From contig CM076846.1 of the NCBI GenBank assembly GCA_039519185.1, forward strand, positions 226,164,659 to 226,228,658: a stretch of DNA of 64,000 bases. The letters are read 5' to 3'. Under the pieces are notes generated by a model. It was not told the origin of the DNA and did not search any database. It worked only from the letters and a program-made list of their open reading frames with translations. Of this stretch, positions 1 through 10,420 are shown one piece after another. How positions within the stretch are numbered: position 1 is the stretch's first letter; the number at the start of each line of letters is the position of its first letter. The translations under genes were made by a program, and so were the position numbers. Source of the stretch: Astragalus membranaceus (lineage: Eukaryota > Streptophyta > Magnoliopsida > Fabales > Fabaceae).

Positions 1-2
1 TC

Positions 3-986
3 ATACTTCTCTTATATGTTGATGACATGTTAATTGTGGGGAAAGATAAGATAAAAATAGCTGCTCTCAAGAAGGCATTGAGCAAGTCTTTCGCCATGAA
101 AGATCTGGGTGCAGTGAAGAGGATTCTTGGAATGAAAATTACTAGAGATCGTTCCAAAAGAATGTTGTGGGTATCACAAGAAGACTACATTGAGAAGGTT
201 CTCAAAAGGTTCAACATGCACAATGCCAAACCTGCGCGTGTACCATTAGCTGGACATTTCAAACTCAGCAAGTCTCAATGTCCAAAGAATGAAGAGGAAA
301 AAGAAGAAATGAACAAGGTGCCCTATTCTTCTGCTGTGGGTAGCCTTATGTATGCAATGGTTTGTACAAGACCAGATATTGGTTATGCTGTAGGAGTTGT
401 TAGCAGATTCCTATCAAACCCAGGTAAGGAGCATTGGGAAGCTGTTAAATGGATACTGAGGTATCTAAGAGGAACTGCCAAAAGAAGCTTATGCTTCGGC
501 AATGGAGATCAAATGCTTATTGGATATTCAGACTCGGATATGGCAGGAGATGTGGACTCAAGGAAGTCAACATCAGGTTATCTGATTACCTTTGCAGGGG
601 GAGCTGTTTCTTGGCAGTCAAAGCTTCAAAAATGTGTGACTTTGTCTACCGCTGAAGCAGAGTATGTAGCAGTCACTGAAACCTCCAAGGAGATGTTATG
701 GATGAAGAACTTTCTAATAGAGTTGGGGCATGATCAAGTTGATTATGTGGTGAATTGTGATAATCAAAGTACCATCCATCTAGCCAAGAATCCCATGTTC
801 CATTCACGCTCAAAACATATTGACATCCGGTATCATTGGATACGAGAAGCGTTGGATGAGAAGAGATTGAAGATAGAGAAAATCCATACAGATTTGAATT
901 GGTCTGATATGATGACTAAGTCATTGCCAACCAAGAAGGTTGAAGATTGTTGCCAAGGTGCTGGTGTTGTGGTGCCCCCCAATTAA
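3..986 (+). CDS. pol: copia polyprotein C-terminus (RT end and RNase H), partial
   Basis: The frame is open from the window edge. It begins with the YVDD catalytic box of Ty1/copia reverse transcriptase (codons at 15-26). It continues through the VGSLMYAMVCTRPDI region (about 333-380) and the copia RNase H, which shows GYSDSDMAGD, STSGY, AVSWQSKLQ and LSTAEAEYVA (about 520-672). It ends at TAA 984-986, directly before the polypurine tract. No stop or frameshift is visible, so the RT/RNase H end could be intact. Gag, protease and integrase are upstream of the window. The lineage within copia (Tork or SIRE type) cannot be settled here. Confidence 0.92.
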   Translation: MLLLYVDDMLIVGKDKIKIAALKKALSKSFAMKDLGAVKRILGMKITRDRSKRMLWVSQEDYIEKVLKRFNMHNAKPARVPLAGHFKLSKSQCPKNEEEKEEMNKVPYSSAVGSLMYAMVCTRPDIGYAVGVVSRFLSNPGKEHWEAVKWILRYLRGTAKRSLCFGNGDQMLIGYSDSDMAGDVDSRKSTSGYLITFAGGAVSWQSKLQKCVTLSTAEAEYVAVTETSKEMLWMKNFLIELGHDQVDYVVNCDNQSTIHLAKNPMFHSRSKHIDIRYHWIREALDEKRLKIEKIHTDLNWSDMMTKSLPTKKVEDCCQGAGVVVPPN

Positions 987-1004
987 GTCAGGGAGGGGGA
1001 GATT

Positions 1005-1586
1005 TGTTGGAATTCCCCTCCTTAATTGTGATGCACTAGTCACAATGCATGGGAAAGGGGGATGAATATTCCAAGGTCTTGGAATTCATTTCTTTGACCT
1101 TGAGTCATGCACATTCAACTTTGAAGAATGCATTGGGAGTTTCTAGACCCATTGGAATTGTGGAAATTAATTAGCCTCCATTAATCACTCTTTTTGGAGA
1201 AGCCACATTCTTCTCCTATAAATAGGAGAACTTGTGAAGAGTTTCAGATCACATCCAAGTGAAGAAATCCTAAGAGAGTTAGAGAGTTCTTTTGTATTCC
1301 TCTTTGAGAGAAAGAGAGAGTTCCATAGAGAGAAAGTTTTGTATACCATCCGAGAGGGTGAGATTCATAGAGAGATCCTCAGAGATTGAGAGAAACACTT
1401 TGTAATCCTACTTTTATAGTGGAGATCTTTTAACTGGACTAGGTCCCGTGGTTTTTCCCGAGAGGGTTTTCCACGTAAAAATTCTGGTGTCATTATTCTT
1501 CTCTTCACTCTTTTATTTTTTACACTTCCGCATAGTGCCCATTTTGCGTTCACAGAGGAGGGAATAGGTACCGCTATTTCCCAACA
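1005..1586 (+). repeat. 3' LTR of the copia element
   Basis: The 582-bp LTR has inverted ends TGTTGG...CCAACA. A TATA-like motif (CTATAAATAGG near 1216-1226) would start R-region transcription, followed by an AGAGAG-rich leader. Because it is a complete LTR with its own promoter reading in the gene's direction, it could influence ATS3 gene 1 downstream. That effect is inference. Confidence 0.85.
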
Positions 1587-1758
1587 CTTTTATCATAAAA
1601 ATATCTAAATACCATAATTATTTAATAGAATGTGTGAATATATAAAACCAACAAGCTATACATGTTATATTTACTTAAACTATTCCTTTACTAATTTAAT
1701 CAATAAAAAAGATAGTGTATATTCGTGTCCATTTGCTCTACTCAATCCACCATTTGAG

Positions 1759-1770
1759 TATATAATAAAA
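1759..1770 (+). promoter_or_regulatory. TATA box of ATS3-like gene 1
   Basis: TATATAATAAAA is followed by GCAAAAGCTGCAAAT. The same block stands at 54490 and 60606 before the other two ATS3 genes, which supports it as the core promoter. A short repeat (CTCTACTCAATCC) flanks it here at about 1736 and 1803 and is not duplicated in the paralogues. The region 1587-1758 between the LTR and the TATA box is AT-rich with nothing else recognised. Confidence 0.7.
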
Positions 1771-1879
1771 GCAAAAGCTGCAAATCGAAAGACAAATTAG
1801 GTGCTCTACTCAATCCTCCATTTGTTCTTTTCCCTTGAAACACAAAAGATACTAAACCAAATAATTACCAAAGAAAACC

Positions 1880-2655
1880 ATGAAAGCTTTGATTCTAGTC
1901 CCCACATTCTTCTGCATCATCAATGCCTTCTCGGAGTATGGCCAGGCAACCCGAACATTAGTGGCGCAACCTCAAATGAAAACTAATGAATTATCCACGT
2001 TGAACCAAACCCAACAATATGTAAATTTTATACACTCACTCTCGTCTTTCTTTTTTTAAATGGGCTTTTTACTTTATATTCCTCAATTTTTTTTCTTTCC
2101 AAGTTTTAAGCTTCTCATATTTCAACATACATGCATCTTAACAGCAGAATCATATTAAACTAGTCGGGACTTGTTCTTACCTGGTATACACATATACCAA
2201 ATGCAATTCTCCTTACGATGCCAATGATAAAATCAGTATTGCATTTGGAGATGCCCATGGCACTCATGTATGTATCTTCTTCTTTTTTCCGTTCATTTGT
2301 TAGCAATGTTAATCTTTTTTAACAATTCTATGCAACCCTTCAATAGAAATCTGACTCAATTATGGTTGTTGGAGTTAGAGAATAACAATGAAATTCATGT
2401 TGGACGCAGGTTGTTGGTCGTCTGAAAAATACTAACGGCGCCAAGTTTAAGCCGTGCATGATTAATGGATTTAGGTTCACCGGAGAGTGTATGAAAAAAA
2501 TATGCAAAGTGCTAATAAGGAGGAAAGGGCGTGATGGTTGGATATTAGAGAAAGTCACCATATCTGACTTTAACAATCCAACTGTTTCATTTTACTACGA
2601 CTCATTAATTCCCGATGATGGGAAAGGCCATGGCCCTAACTTTTGTAAAGTTTAG
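1880..2655 (+). CDS. ATS3-like: ATS3-like protein (embryo-specific protein 3 family), gene 1
   Basis: Three exons: 1880-2020, 2148-2267 and 2410-2655. All introns are phase 0 with GT/AG ends, giving 168 residues. Residues 1-23 form a signal peptide, so the product is probably secreted. The PLAT-like ATS3 domain follows, with the characteristic IAFGDAHG segment in exon 2, a DGWILEKVT segment in exon 3 and the C-terminal GHGPNFC. Six cysteines (56, 66, 103, 114, 119, 166) match the other two copies and suggest disulfides. The start was chosen because all three paralogues begin at the same ACCATGAA context. ATS3 proteins are seed or embryo expressed in Arabidopsis; the biochemical role is not established. 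No disabling change is visible. Confidence 0.85.
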
Positions 2656-2791
2656 TGTGAAATCTTGCAATCCATGTCAACAAAAAGCCTCACTTCAAGT
2701 CACAAGCAATATGTAAAATTTGGAGACAACTCCAATAATATAATGATCAGTGGGTGCTGGAACTAAAATATATATAATGAGACGTGTTTTA
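2656..2791 (+). other. 3' flank of ATS3 gene 1
   Basis: This segment is colinear with the sequence after gene 2 (55390-55520), with shared blocks such as CTTGCAATCCATGTCAACAA. The similarity breaks exactly at 2791/2792 where a solo LTR is inserted and resumes at about 6500. Confidence 0.75.
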
Positions 2792-4180
2792 TGTAACACC
2801 TTAATATCTCTACCATAGAGAAATATTAGAACATACAATCTAGCGAACATCAGAGTATAATTTCGTGTTTTCGATATTGAACACAACTAACAAATTCGAA
2901 TTAACTTCATTTGTGAGTTATATCTAATGACATCTCATGACTTTAAAATTTCAAAAACATCAAACATTAAAGTCTCGGTGTATCTCACACCGCTCACCAC
3001 CTAGTGCTCAATATCCAAAGTACAAGAAATAGCGGAACGATTTATAACTTAACAATCCAAGTCATAAATTCGAGATACAAAACTACAAGGAAAATGGAAC
3101 AACGTAAATAAAGAACTAAGTCTTCATCCGCTTCTCGTGCACATCACTTACTCGTGCCTCTTTGTCTTCCTTTTTCCCTGTTTCTCTGTAAAAACAACAA
3201 CATATAATGGGTGAGATTACAAATCTCAGTGAGTCTTATCGAGACCCCTTGCCAACCACTCGCGGTTCGTTTAAAACTTTCTTTCTTTCTCGTAGTCAAG
3301 GGAATAACTACGTATAACCTGCTCTTAGCACATCACCGGAAATGACCACGCCATTAACCGGGGAACCCATCGCCAATATCTGATTAACGATCAACTTAAA
3401 GGGGGCCTAGGTTCTAGGTCTCATGACTTCCTCTCCCCTAGTATGCTAATCCTTAGGGTCGTCACCCTATACTCGATATAATTTATATACCGTTAACTTT
3501 GTCTTTAAATTAAGTCATATCTGATGAGCTTTTAACTTTAACTCATATCTGATGAGCATATGATTATCTTAATCTTAACTTTAACCCTACTCATATCTGA
3601 TGAGCGTGGAATTATTCTTATGACCATCTCTTGCGGTTATTACACTCGGTGTAACTACTCGATTTTAATCAACTTTCGTAACTCGAAGCAATACATAATT
3701 GTCACTTTATTCGTGATCAAAACCATAGTAAAAATAATCTAAATAGCCTTAGGAATGGTTGGAAAAAAGATTAGAAAAGGTTTGGAATCGAAAGGAGCGA
3801 CGAAACGAGATTTTTCATTTTTCGGGGACAGATTCATGCGCACATATCGTTTCGTTTCTCGTTTTCGCTTCTCCGTTCGCGTCCAACCCGTATTTCAATC
3901 AAAACTCAACCTCAAAACAGAAAATATAACACGCCATTCCAGACCATACAATCTCAATTTATCAAGCAATACATTGCAAGATTTATAGTGACACAATCAA
4001 ATATTTCAACAAACAGCATAGGTGCAGAGTTTTATGCAGTAGAAACAATCCGAATGGTTTCCAGACTAGACAGTTTCTGTCCTTCAACTTCTAATAACTC
4101 TTATAACTCGAGCTACACAACTCCAAATTCAACCAAACCAGTGTCAAAATGACCAGCATTGAATCTAGTTTCTAACAAAA

Positions 4181-5276
4181 CTAGTATTTTACCCGTGCAT
4201 ACGCACGGGTGATACTGTATGGTCGGTGGATTGACATGAAGTCATAATAGTAATTTGGAAGATAATAATAAGTTGTATTGAGTCGAAGAAATTAAAAGAG
4301 ATTGACAATAATTATATGCATCCCTGTTGAGGTAAGCATATATTAAAGTAGATTGAAAATCATAATTATATTAAAGGAGTCGAAGAAAATTATATTACAT
4401 TGATCGATAATAATGTATTTGGACATTAGAGGTAAAATATGCATCCCCGTTGACCCTCCCGTTTGCATCCTCGTTGGCCCTCCTGTTGGCGCTCTCGTTA
4501 CCTCTCTCGTTGGCACTCCCGTTTGCGCTGCCACTCCCGTTGGCACTCATGTTGGCAGTCCCGTTGGCACTCCCGCTCTCGTTGCCACTCCAGTTGGCGC
4601 TCTCGTTGCCACTCCCGTTGGCATTTTACTCGTTTTTAGTAATTAAGTCGGTACTCCGGTTGGCACTCCCATTGGCACTCCTATTGGCACTCCTGGTTAG
4701 GCTCTCGTTCCCTCTCTTGTTGGCACTCCCATTGGCGCTCTCGTTCCCTCTCATGTTGGCACTCCCGTTGCCGATCTCTTTGTCAGTCTCTCGTTGCCGC
4801 TCCCGTTGCTACATATTTTCTCCTTTTTTTCTATACGATTTAATATTAATTTAATCATATTCATTTAATTAAAAAAAATTAATTTGTAATTTTTGGTCGT
4901 GGTTAATTTTTTTTTACAATTGTTAGTTGTTAAACTAATTAATTTTTTTTATTATCTGAAAAATTGATTGATTTTAGTAGTTTTAAATGAGAGATTATAG
5001 TAAATAGTAAATTTTAGACTATTTAATTATTGACTGTAATATTATTTTAATAATTTATTTTTTTGAAAAAAATAATTTTGAAAGTATTGCTAGAGGTATG
5101 GTTTTTTTTGACAATTGGTAGTAGTTAAATTGATTAATTTTAATAGTTTGAGTAGATTATAAAAATAGTTAAAAATATTTATGTTTTTAGTAAAAAAAAC
5201 TGATAAAAAAGTGATTTTTTATTGAAAAAACTGAAAAAACAATATTAGAAAAAAAATTGTACAATAAAAAAGTTGT
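4181..5276 (-). mobile_element. Helitron-like insertion inside the solo LTR (left boundary only)
   Basis: On the minus strand the sequence ends with a perfect hairpin (ACCCGTGC ... GCACGGGT, at 4191-4210), then TAAAATA and CTAG (4181-4184), next to a T. This is the Helitron 3' signature of a hairpin, a short spacer and CTRR inserted at an A/T step. Inside are a minisatellite and very AT-rich DNA. The 5' TC end is not located, and 5276 is only where AT-rich filler gives way to a different sequence. No Rep/helicase coding is seen, so if real it is non-autonomous. Confidence 0.45.
4443..4816. repeat. Degenerate minisatellite (GTTGGCACTCCC-type units)
   Basis: Roughly 12- to 15-bp units related to GTTGGCACTCCC and GTTGGCGCTCTC are repeated about 25 times with drift. 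The composition contrasts with the AT-rich flanks. Long open frames on both strands here are by-products of the repeat. Confidence 0.85.
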
Positions 5277-6499
5277 CACCCCAGCTTTTGTTTTATATTT
5301 CTGTTGTGTTTTTTGATATGCTGCCAGCGCAGCTTTTGCTGCTTTGTCAGCGGTTTTGTAGCTTTTGCTGTGTTTTCCATTGGAATAAAAAGCTGTGTTT
5401 TTTGTGATTTTTTGGCTCTTTGTGGATCCTTTACCAAATTGCCCCCAATTTTTGGCAAATGGCAGATTTTTAAGATGTCTAAATTGGACATTTTCCTAGC
5501 ATTTGATTTTATTATAGTGAGTTTGATAAGCCCCATAATTTTTGGACTAACAAAACATTCTCAGTTTCAAAAAAACGAACCTATGTCCAGAATGCCTATT
5601 TGCCAACAATAATTGCTCCAATGTACACCCAATTTCGTACCAACAAGCACAACAACAACACAAACAGAATTCAACCAACCATGCAACATAACCAGAAATC
5701 CTAAGCGAGTAGAACTCACCGGTTGTGATGAAAATCACAAATCACCAAGAATCAATAAAATGCAACCGACAAAAATTGCCGCATGAACGATCCCGACGCT
5801 CCCACGAACATAAAATCACTCCAAAGCTACCCCAAATCAATGAATTTCGAAATCCAGCAACTCCTTCCCTCAAGATGTGCTTCAATCTACAATGTAGGTG
5901 CCACAATGCTCTAAACTTGTCTTAGTCTTAACATGCTAGACCTTATAAGCTCCAAAACTCCATTAATAACCAAAATGAGCTTTGAATTTCAAAAATGGTG
6001 AAGGGAGTTAGGGAAAGAATGAGCTACTGAAATTGGTATCTATAGATAGAGCAAGAAAAATGGAGAAGCTTGGTATATGGAACACTTACATGCATCAAGA
6101 AATAGGAACTCTTTTTCCTCTCTTCTCTTCTTCTCTCTCTCGCGTCTCTCTCTCTCCTTCTCTCTCTATTCTCTCTTCTATTTTTTGGTTTTTAGCTGAA
6201 AATGAGAGATATGTTGGTCTTAGTGTCTTGTGTGAGTGTTAATTAGCCGAAGGTAGGTTTTAATTTAGTGGGAAAAGACTAAAATACCATTGGTTTTTAA
6301 CTCTCTTAAAACTAATTCCCAGCTAACCCATCAATCATCAATTTACATACTCAATCAACAAGCATATAAATCACATAATTTAGCAAGTAAAATTGTTATC
6401 GTATACTCAAACATGTTAAATGATTTAAATTAGCAATTGAGTCGACAACAACTCTAGTTAATTTCGAATATCGAAATTAACCGAACTAGGGATGTTACA

Positions 6500-7463
6500 A
6501 TTTACAATAAAAGTTAATAATAATATTACACCATTTACGGAGAGTGGGTTATTGACATTATCTTTTCTTTTATGCTCACCTTACATATACCAAATTATTC
6601 ACTTCTTATTCTTTGATTATTAAAATAATAAATGCCTTTTTTTCATATCATAAAAGTTACTAAAAGTGATAATAATTGCCTTTAAAAGTGTAACATATAT
6701 AAGAAATTTTATAAATATTCACAACTAAAAAAAATTGTTGCTTGTAAAACAAAAATGCTTTCTTATCTGTATTCACTGCTCTTGACACGCTTTGATTCTT
6801 AATTACAATCCACAACTCATCGTGCAGTTGTCGTATTCACCTTAAACAATCCATAAATTCACAAGTCATAGACACGCAAAAATATGATTTATGGGTAGAG
6901 TGTTGTTTTTTCGATAAAAGAGAAAAACTAAAATGATTAGTCACCCGAATAACGGAAATACATGAACACCATAATAGACACATAATCCCCATATAACATA
7001 CACGTAGACTTTTTTAAACAGAGTCAAACTAAAACTCAAAAAAAGGTCAAATGTTGTTAACATTTTGATACTTAAAAGACTAATTTGGGAAAAAAGATGA
7101 ATAATTAAATTGAAATTTAAATTAAGTTAAGGGACTTCGGGAACAATTTTGCCAATAAATAACAACATTAAGTTCAAAAAATATAAGTGACCATAAACTT
7201 GATTCCATCCCTAAATATCTTGTTTTTTAGGTGATTTATTCTAGCACATGATTGAAGTTTTTTTTCATTAGTATTAATTATAGTGACATTAATGGCCATT
7301 TTTACAACTGTCCCCAAGGAAATTTAAACTTTGTTCCTTGAGTCACATGATTCAAGGTTAATTTCTTAACTGAACTTCAAATCATTTATATTATCAAGCT
7401 ATAGATGATCAGACTACAACTAGTATTAAGAATAGGAATAAATCACAAAACCAATATATGCGA
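6500..7463. other. ATS3 gene 1 3' flank continued, no gene seen
   Basis: 6500-6630 resumes the alignment with the 3' flank of gene 2 (TTAATAATAATATTACA and TTATTCTTTG blocks). Around 6640-6710 it resembles the region after gene 3 near 61935-62000. The remainder to 7463 is AT-rich with no recognisable gene or terminal repeat. Confidence 0.6.
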
Positions 7464-7477
7464 TAACACACACACAC

Positions 7478-7548
<71 letters not shown>
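7464..7548. repeat. Compound microsatellite (CA)n then (TA)n
   Basis: A short CA run is followed by about 33 TA units. The open frames across it are artefacts. Confidence 0.95.
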
Positions 7549-7551
<3 letters not shown>

Positions 7552-8900
7552 CAACATATAGTTATATCAACTCCCAATAGAGAGAATTTAATTATACATT
7601 TCCATGATAGCCTAAAAATGAGAGAAGTAAGAAAAACCTTAAAAGAGTTTACACTTTTGATTCCTCAAGACCATGCAAACCTTCAAAAGTATTCTTCGCT
7701 CTAGACTTACAAACCTTAATACCTAATTCTCTTGTTCGATTCTAACTCCAAACATAAAATCTCAATAGAGAACTGATTTCAAAGTGATGGAACTTCTTAG
7801 TGGAATGGAATATGAAATGGTTCAGTCCCTGCCTCTATTTATAGCTTTCACATCCCCGCTTAGCGAGGGTGTCTTCGCTTCTAAGTGAATACAGCTTTCG
7901 TTCTTGTACGTAAGGCAATGTAAAATTCAGCTACTCGATCTCGCTTAGCGTACATAGTGAGTAGGCACTCTTGCTTAGTGTTGAAGAAAACTCTCTGAAT
8001 GGATGTTGTAATAGTGGAGAGCACGTCTTTCTAACTTAGCAAATCAACTCGCTAAGCGAGTTTGATCTTTCCTTAGGGTGAAGAATGCTTTTCAAAATAT
8101 CTTTGTATCATTTATTTCTTTGCATTTTGGTCCCTATTACATCCTAATTTTGTCTAACCTATTTCACTTTGGTCCGCATTGTATAATTCAAGTGGGTTTA
8201 TTGTTTCGCATTTGATTTTTCCCCTTTACCAAATTTTGATTCCCTTGTAAACCTATATACAATAAAAACCCATAAGAGTTAGCCCCAAATTTGGGCCGAG
8301 ATCACATCAAGTTAAAAATTAAAAAAAAAAAACTAGCTTTTTTTTACAACCGTAATGAAAATAGCTCAAAAATATAACTTTAAGCTCATTAATATTCTAT
8401 AGTCTAAATTTTTTTAAAAGAAAAACACAAAACTAATTTGTTGAATTAAAATCAATACTAAAATTGCAAAAAAATAGAAATTACAAGCTTGGAAAATAAA
8501 AAAAATAATAATTACAGAATTAAATAAAAAATTACACAAAAAGAGTACAAAAACCTAAAGAATTAAAGATTATCTTATCTTATCTTGGGTTCATTTTTCT
8601 GGCCCCTATCCGAGATATCTTATCATTTTATTCCTTCAATTTTATTTCTTTTGTGATTACCATACTACTATATTAACCATTTTTGTTTTTGTTTTACTTA
8701 TGATTCCACTTAGGTCATGGGATTTAGCCCATTTCTTTTACTATTTTCAGCACTATAAAAAAATCAATTTATATTCACTCTTCTTCTCTTTATTTTTTTA
8801 AAACCACATTTTTCTTAATCTAAAATATCTATTCAAATCATTGAAATAAATGTTAGTAGCAATCAAACTGAATTGCTACAGAAAAAAAAAAAGCAAACAC
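7549..8900 (-). other. Unclassified repeat with LTR-like promoter on the minus strand; AT-rich filler
   Basis: On the minus strand a TATAAATA box (complement of 7836-7843) is preceded by several CGCTTAGCGAG / CTCGCTAAGCGAG palindromic motifs (about 7857-8062). It is followed by a leader-like sequence, resembling the U3/R part of an LTR. I cannot place ends or a family. 8080-8900 is AT-rich noncoding DNA with nothing recognised. Confidence 0.4.
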
Positions 8901-8902
8901 CA

Positions 8903-9255
8903 TGGGATACTCCAACCGAAACAAATACTAGTTGTTGATCACATTCATTTATAGCCCCTTTTTTTGTAAGAATTCATTTATAGCCTGTTTGTATGAAAAT
9001 AATCCGAAAGATTTATTTCAAACAAAGAGCATTTGGAGCTTCCAAACTAAGATAAAAAAGACAATATACTCACAATGTTACTCAGGTCTCTTAAGCTAGT
9101 GATAAGGAGTACTGACCCCGTTTTATTATAGCGTCGCATTTGTAGTTTCACACATATTAAAATGATGAAGATTTGAGAGTGATACACTTGGTTTTAATTA
9201 CAGGGTAGAATACTCTCTCTATCTTTAGGTTTTCAATGTCATGATCTATTTGATG
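8903..9255 (-). other. Inverted partial copy of the ATS3 5' flank
   Basis: The reverse complement of 9205-9255 is almost identical to 53347-53397. The reverse complement of about 8940-9040 is a diverged match to about 53745-53830 and to 60065-60135 (shared GGCTATAAATGAAT block). The order is preserved on inversion. At 8903-8930 it carries the GGATACTCCAACCGAAAC end also found at 53200. No ATS3 coding sequence remains beside it. Confidence 0.55.
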
Positions 9256-9365
9256 TTGATCTGTACCTTGGTCGCCCAAGGGTTAGAACGGGTTGATGTG
9301 GATCCCTCTGGTGGGACGATGAGGTCGCGAGCAGAGTCGGTGGGCGTACCTGCAAAGACACTCCG
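9256..9365. other. Unclassified sequence at the target of element A
   Basis: A GC-richer segment ends GACACTCCG. CTCCG at 9361-9365 is the expected 5-bp target-site copy next to the LTR of element A. The partner copy was not found downstream. Confidence 0.4.
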
Positions 9366-9567
9366 TGTAACATTCCCAAAATAATTAAATAAATTATTTT
9401 GGATGTTACCCCCAATTGAATTAATTTAGTACTTGATTGTTAAATTTATTGAGTGCTAAAATTAATCATGGGTTGTCATGGGGTCGTTAACCAGATAATA
9501 CGGAATAAGGGTGATTTAGAGAAGAAATAAGAGGTTAAGGGCAATATGGTCATTTGACCATATTACC

Positions 9568-9571
<4 letters not shown>

Positions 9572-9637
<66 letters not shown>
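9572..9637. repeat. (TA)n microsatellite within the 5' LTR of A
   Basis: About 33 TA units occupy this position. The same site in the 3' LTR (22082-22095) has only about 7 units, so the tract changed length after the element inserted. Confidence 0.95.
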
Positions 9638-9639
<2 letters not shown>

Positions 9640-10306
9640 AAAAGAAGAGAAAAGAGAATTGAGAGAAGAAAGAAAGGAAGCAGCAGAGAAGAGAAAAGGA
9701 AAGGAAAAGAAGAAAGGAAGAAGAAAGAAGAGGAGGAGAAGATCATCACCCACAACCCCTAATCTAGATGATCATCATCATTCTCCTTCCATTTTCATCT
9801 TCCATGAAATAGGTAAAGTACCTCCCTTTCTCCTCTCCCTTTGATTTCGAATTTGAGAGTTGGGAGAGATGATTAATAGTGATTCCGAATTTGTGTTGAT
9901 TTTGATGGTTTAAATGTGATTAGGAGCAAACCTAAGGTGGATTGAACGCCGATTGAGGTTCGATTCGGAGTCGGGAACGGGTTGGTGATCGTTAGGTCGA
10001 AATTGGGGATTTTGAGATTTCGGCTCGATCGTAGCTCTCGCGTCAAGGGTGAGTTTTACTCACGTTTAGGTTTTGCTTGATGAGTTTGATGTGTCGAACT
10101 TGGATTTTGAAAACCGTTATTTGAAAATTTACGTATTTTGACATAAACGACAAATTGTTTACCTTTGTGTTTATGATTTGATGATAATCATTGTCGTTTG
10201 GATATGTTTTTGGACTGTTTTTATGTTGGGACTAGACTGGGACAGGTATCGGAATTGGTCGGAACGACGAAAAACGCAAAAACGGGATAAAAAAATGCTG
10301 TCAAAA

Positions 10307-10420
10307 GCGCACGACCCGTGCGTCCCAGGCACACGGACTGTGCGTCTTGTTCTGTTTCTATTTTTCAAAAATGCATTACAGGGCGCACGACCCGTGCGTA
10401 TGGGAGCACTGACCGTGCGT
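10307..10420. repeat. GCACG...CGTGC palindrome cluster in the LTR of A
   Basis: Four GC-rich palindromic motifs of type GCGCACGACCCGTGCGT stand at about 10307, 10329, 10383 and 10404. They are repeated in the 3' LTR at about 33710-33825. Two are mutated here and look better preserved in the 3' LTR. The function is unknown; hairpin or protein-binding sites are possible. Confidence 0.7.

Larger units (their letters stand above)
1..1586 (+). mobile_element. Ty1/copia LTR retrotransposon, 3' part (window-truncated)
   Basis: The window opens inside the reverse transcriptase of a Ty1/copia element. The end of pol is followed by a purine-rich polypurine tract (about 990-1001) and a 582-bp 3' LTR that begins TGTTGG and ends CCAACA. 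The 5' part lies outside the window. The element stops only about 170 bp upstream of the TATA box of the first ATS3 gene, so it borders that gene's promoter. Confidence 0.9.
2792..6499 (-). mobile_element. Solo LTR of a chromovirus-like gypsy element, reverse orientation
   Basis: Read on the minus strand it starts TGTAACATCCC and ends GGTGTTACA, like the LTR of element A at 9366. Blocks in reverse orientation match that LTR, for example the CGGGGTGACGACC-type segment near 3440-3480 and the ACTCACTGAGATT segment near 3210. No gag, pol or primer site is present, so it is a solo LTR of about 3.7 kb. Gene 2's flank is the empty site: GTGTTTTACAATAAA there is split here. The flanking 5-mers TTTTA and ATTTA are consistent with a mutated 5-bp target duplication. 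Confidence 0.75.

Noticed and set aside
4343..4854. Long open frames on both strands rich in VGTP, TGGPT or LPLALPL repeats
   Set aside because: They follow the minisatellite unit in three frames and both strands and have no gene context.
7405..7704. Open frame with a poly-(IY) stretch
   Set aside because: It is a TA microsatellite read as codons; the frames around 9516-9844 on both strands are the same artefact.
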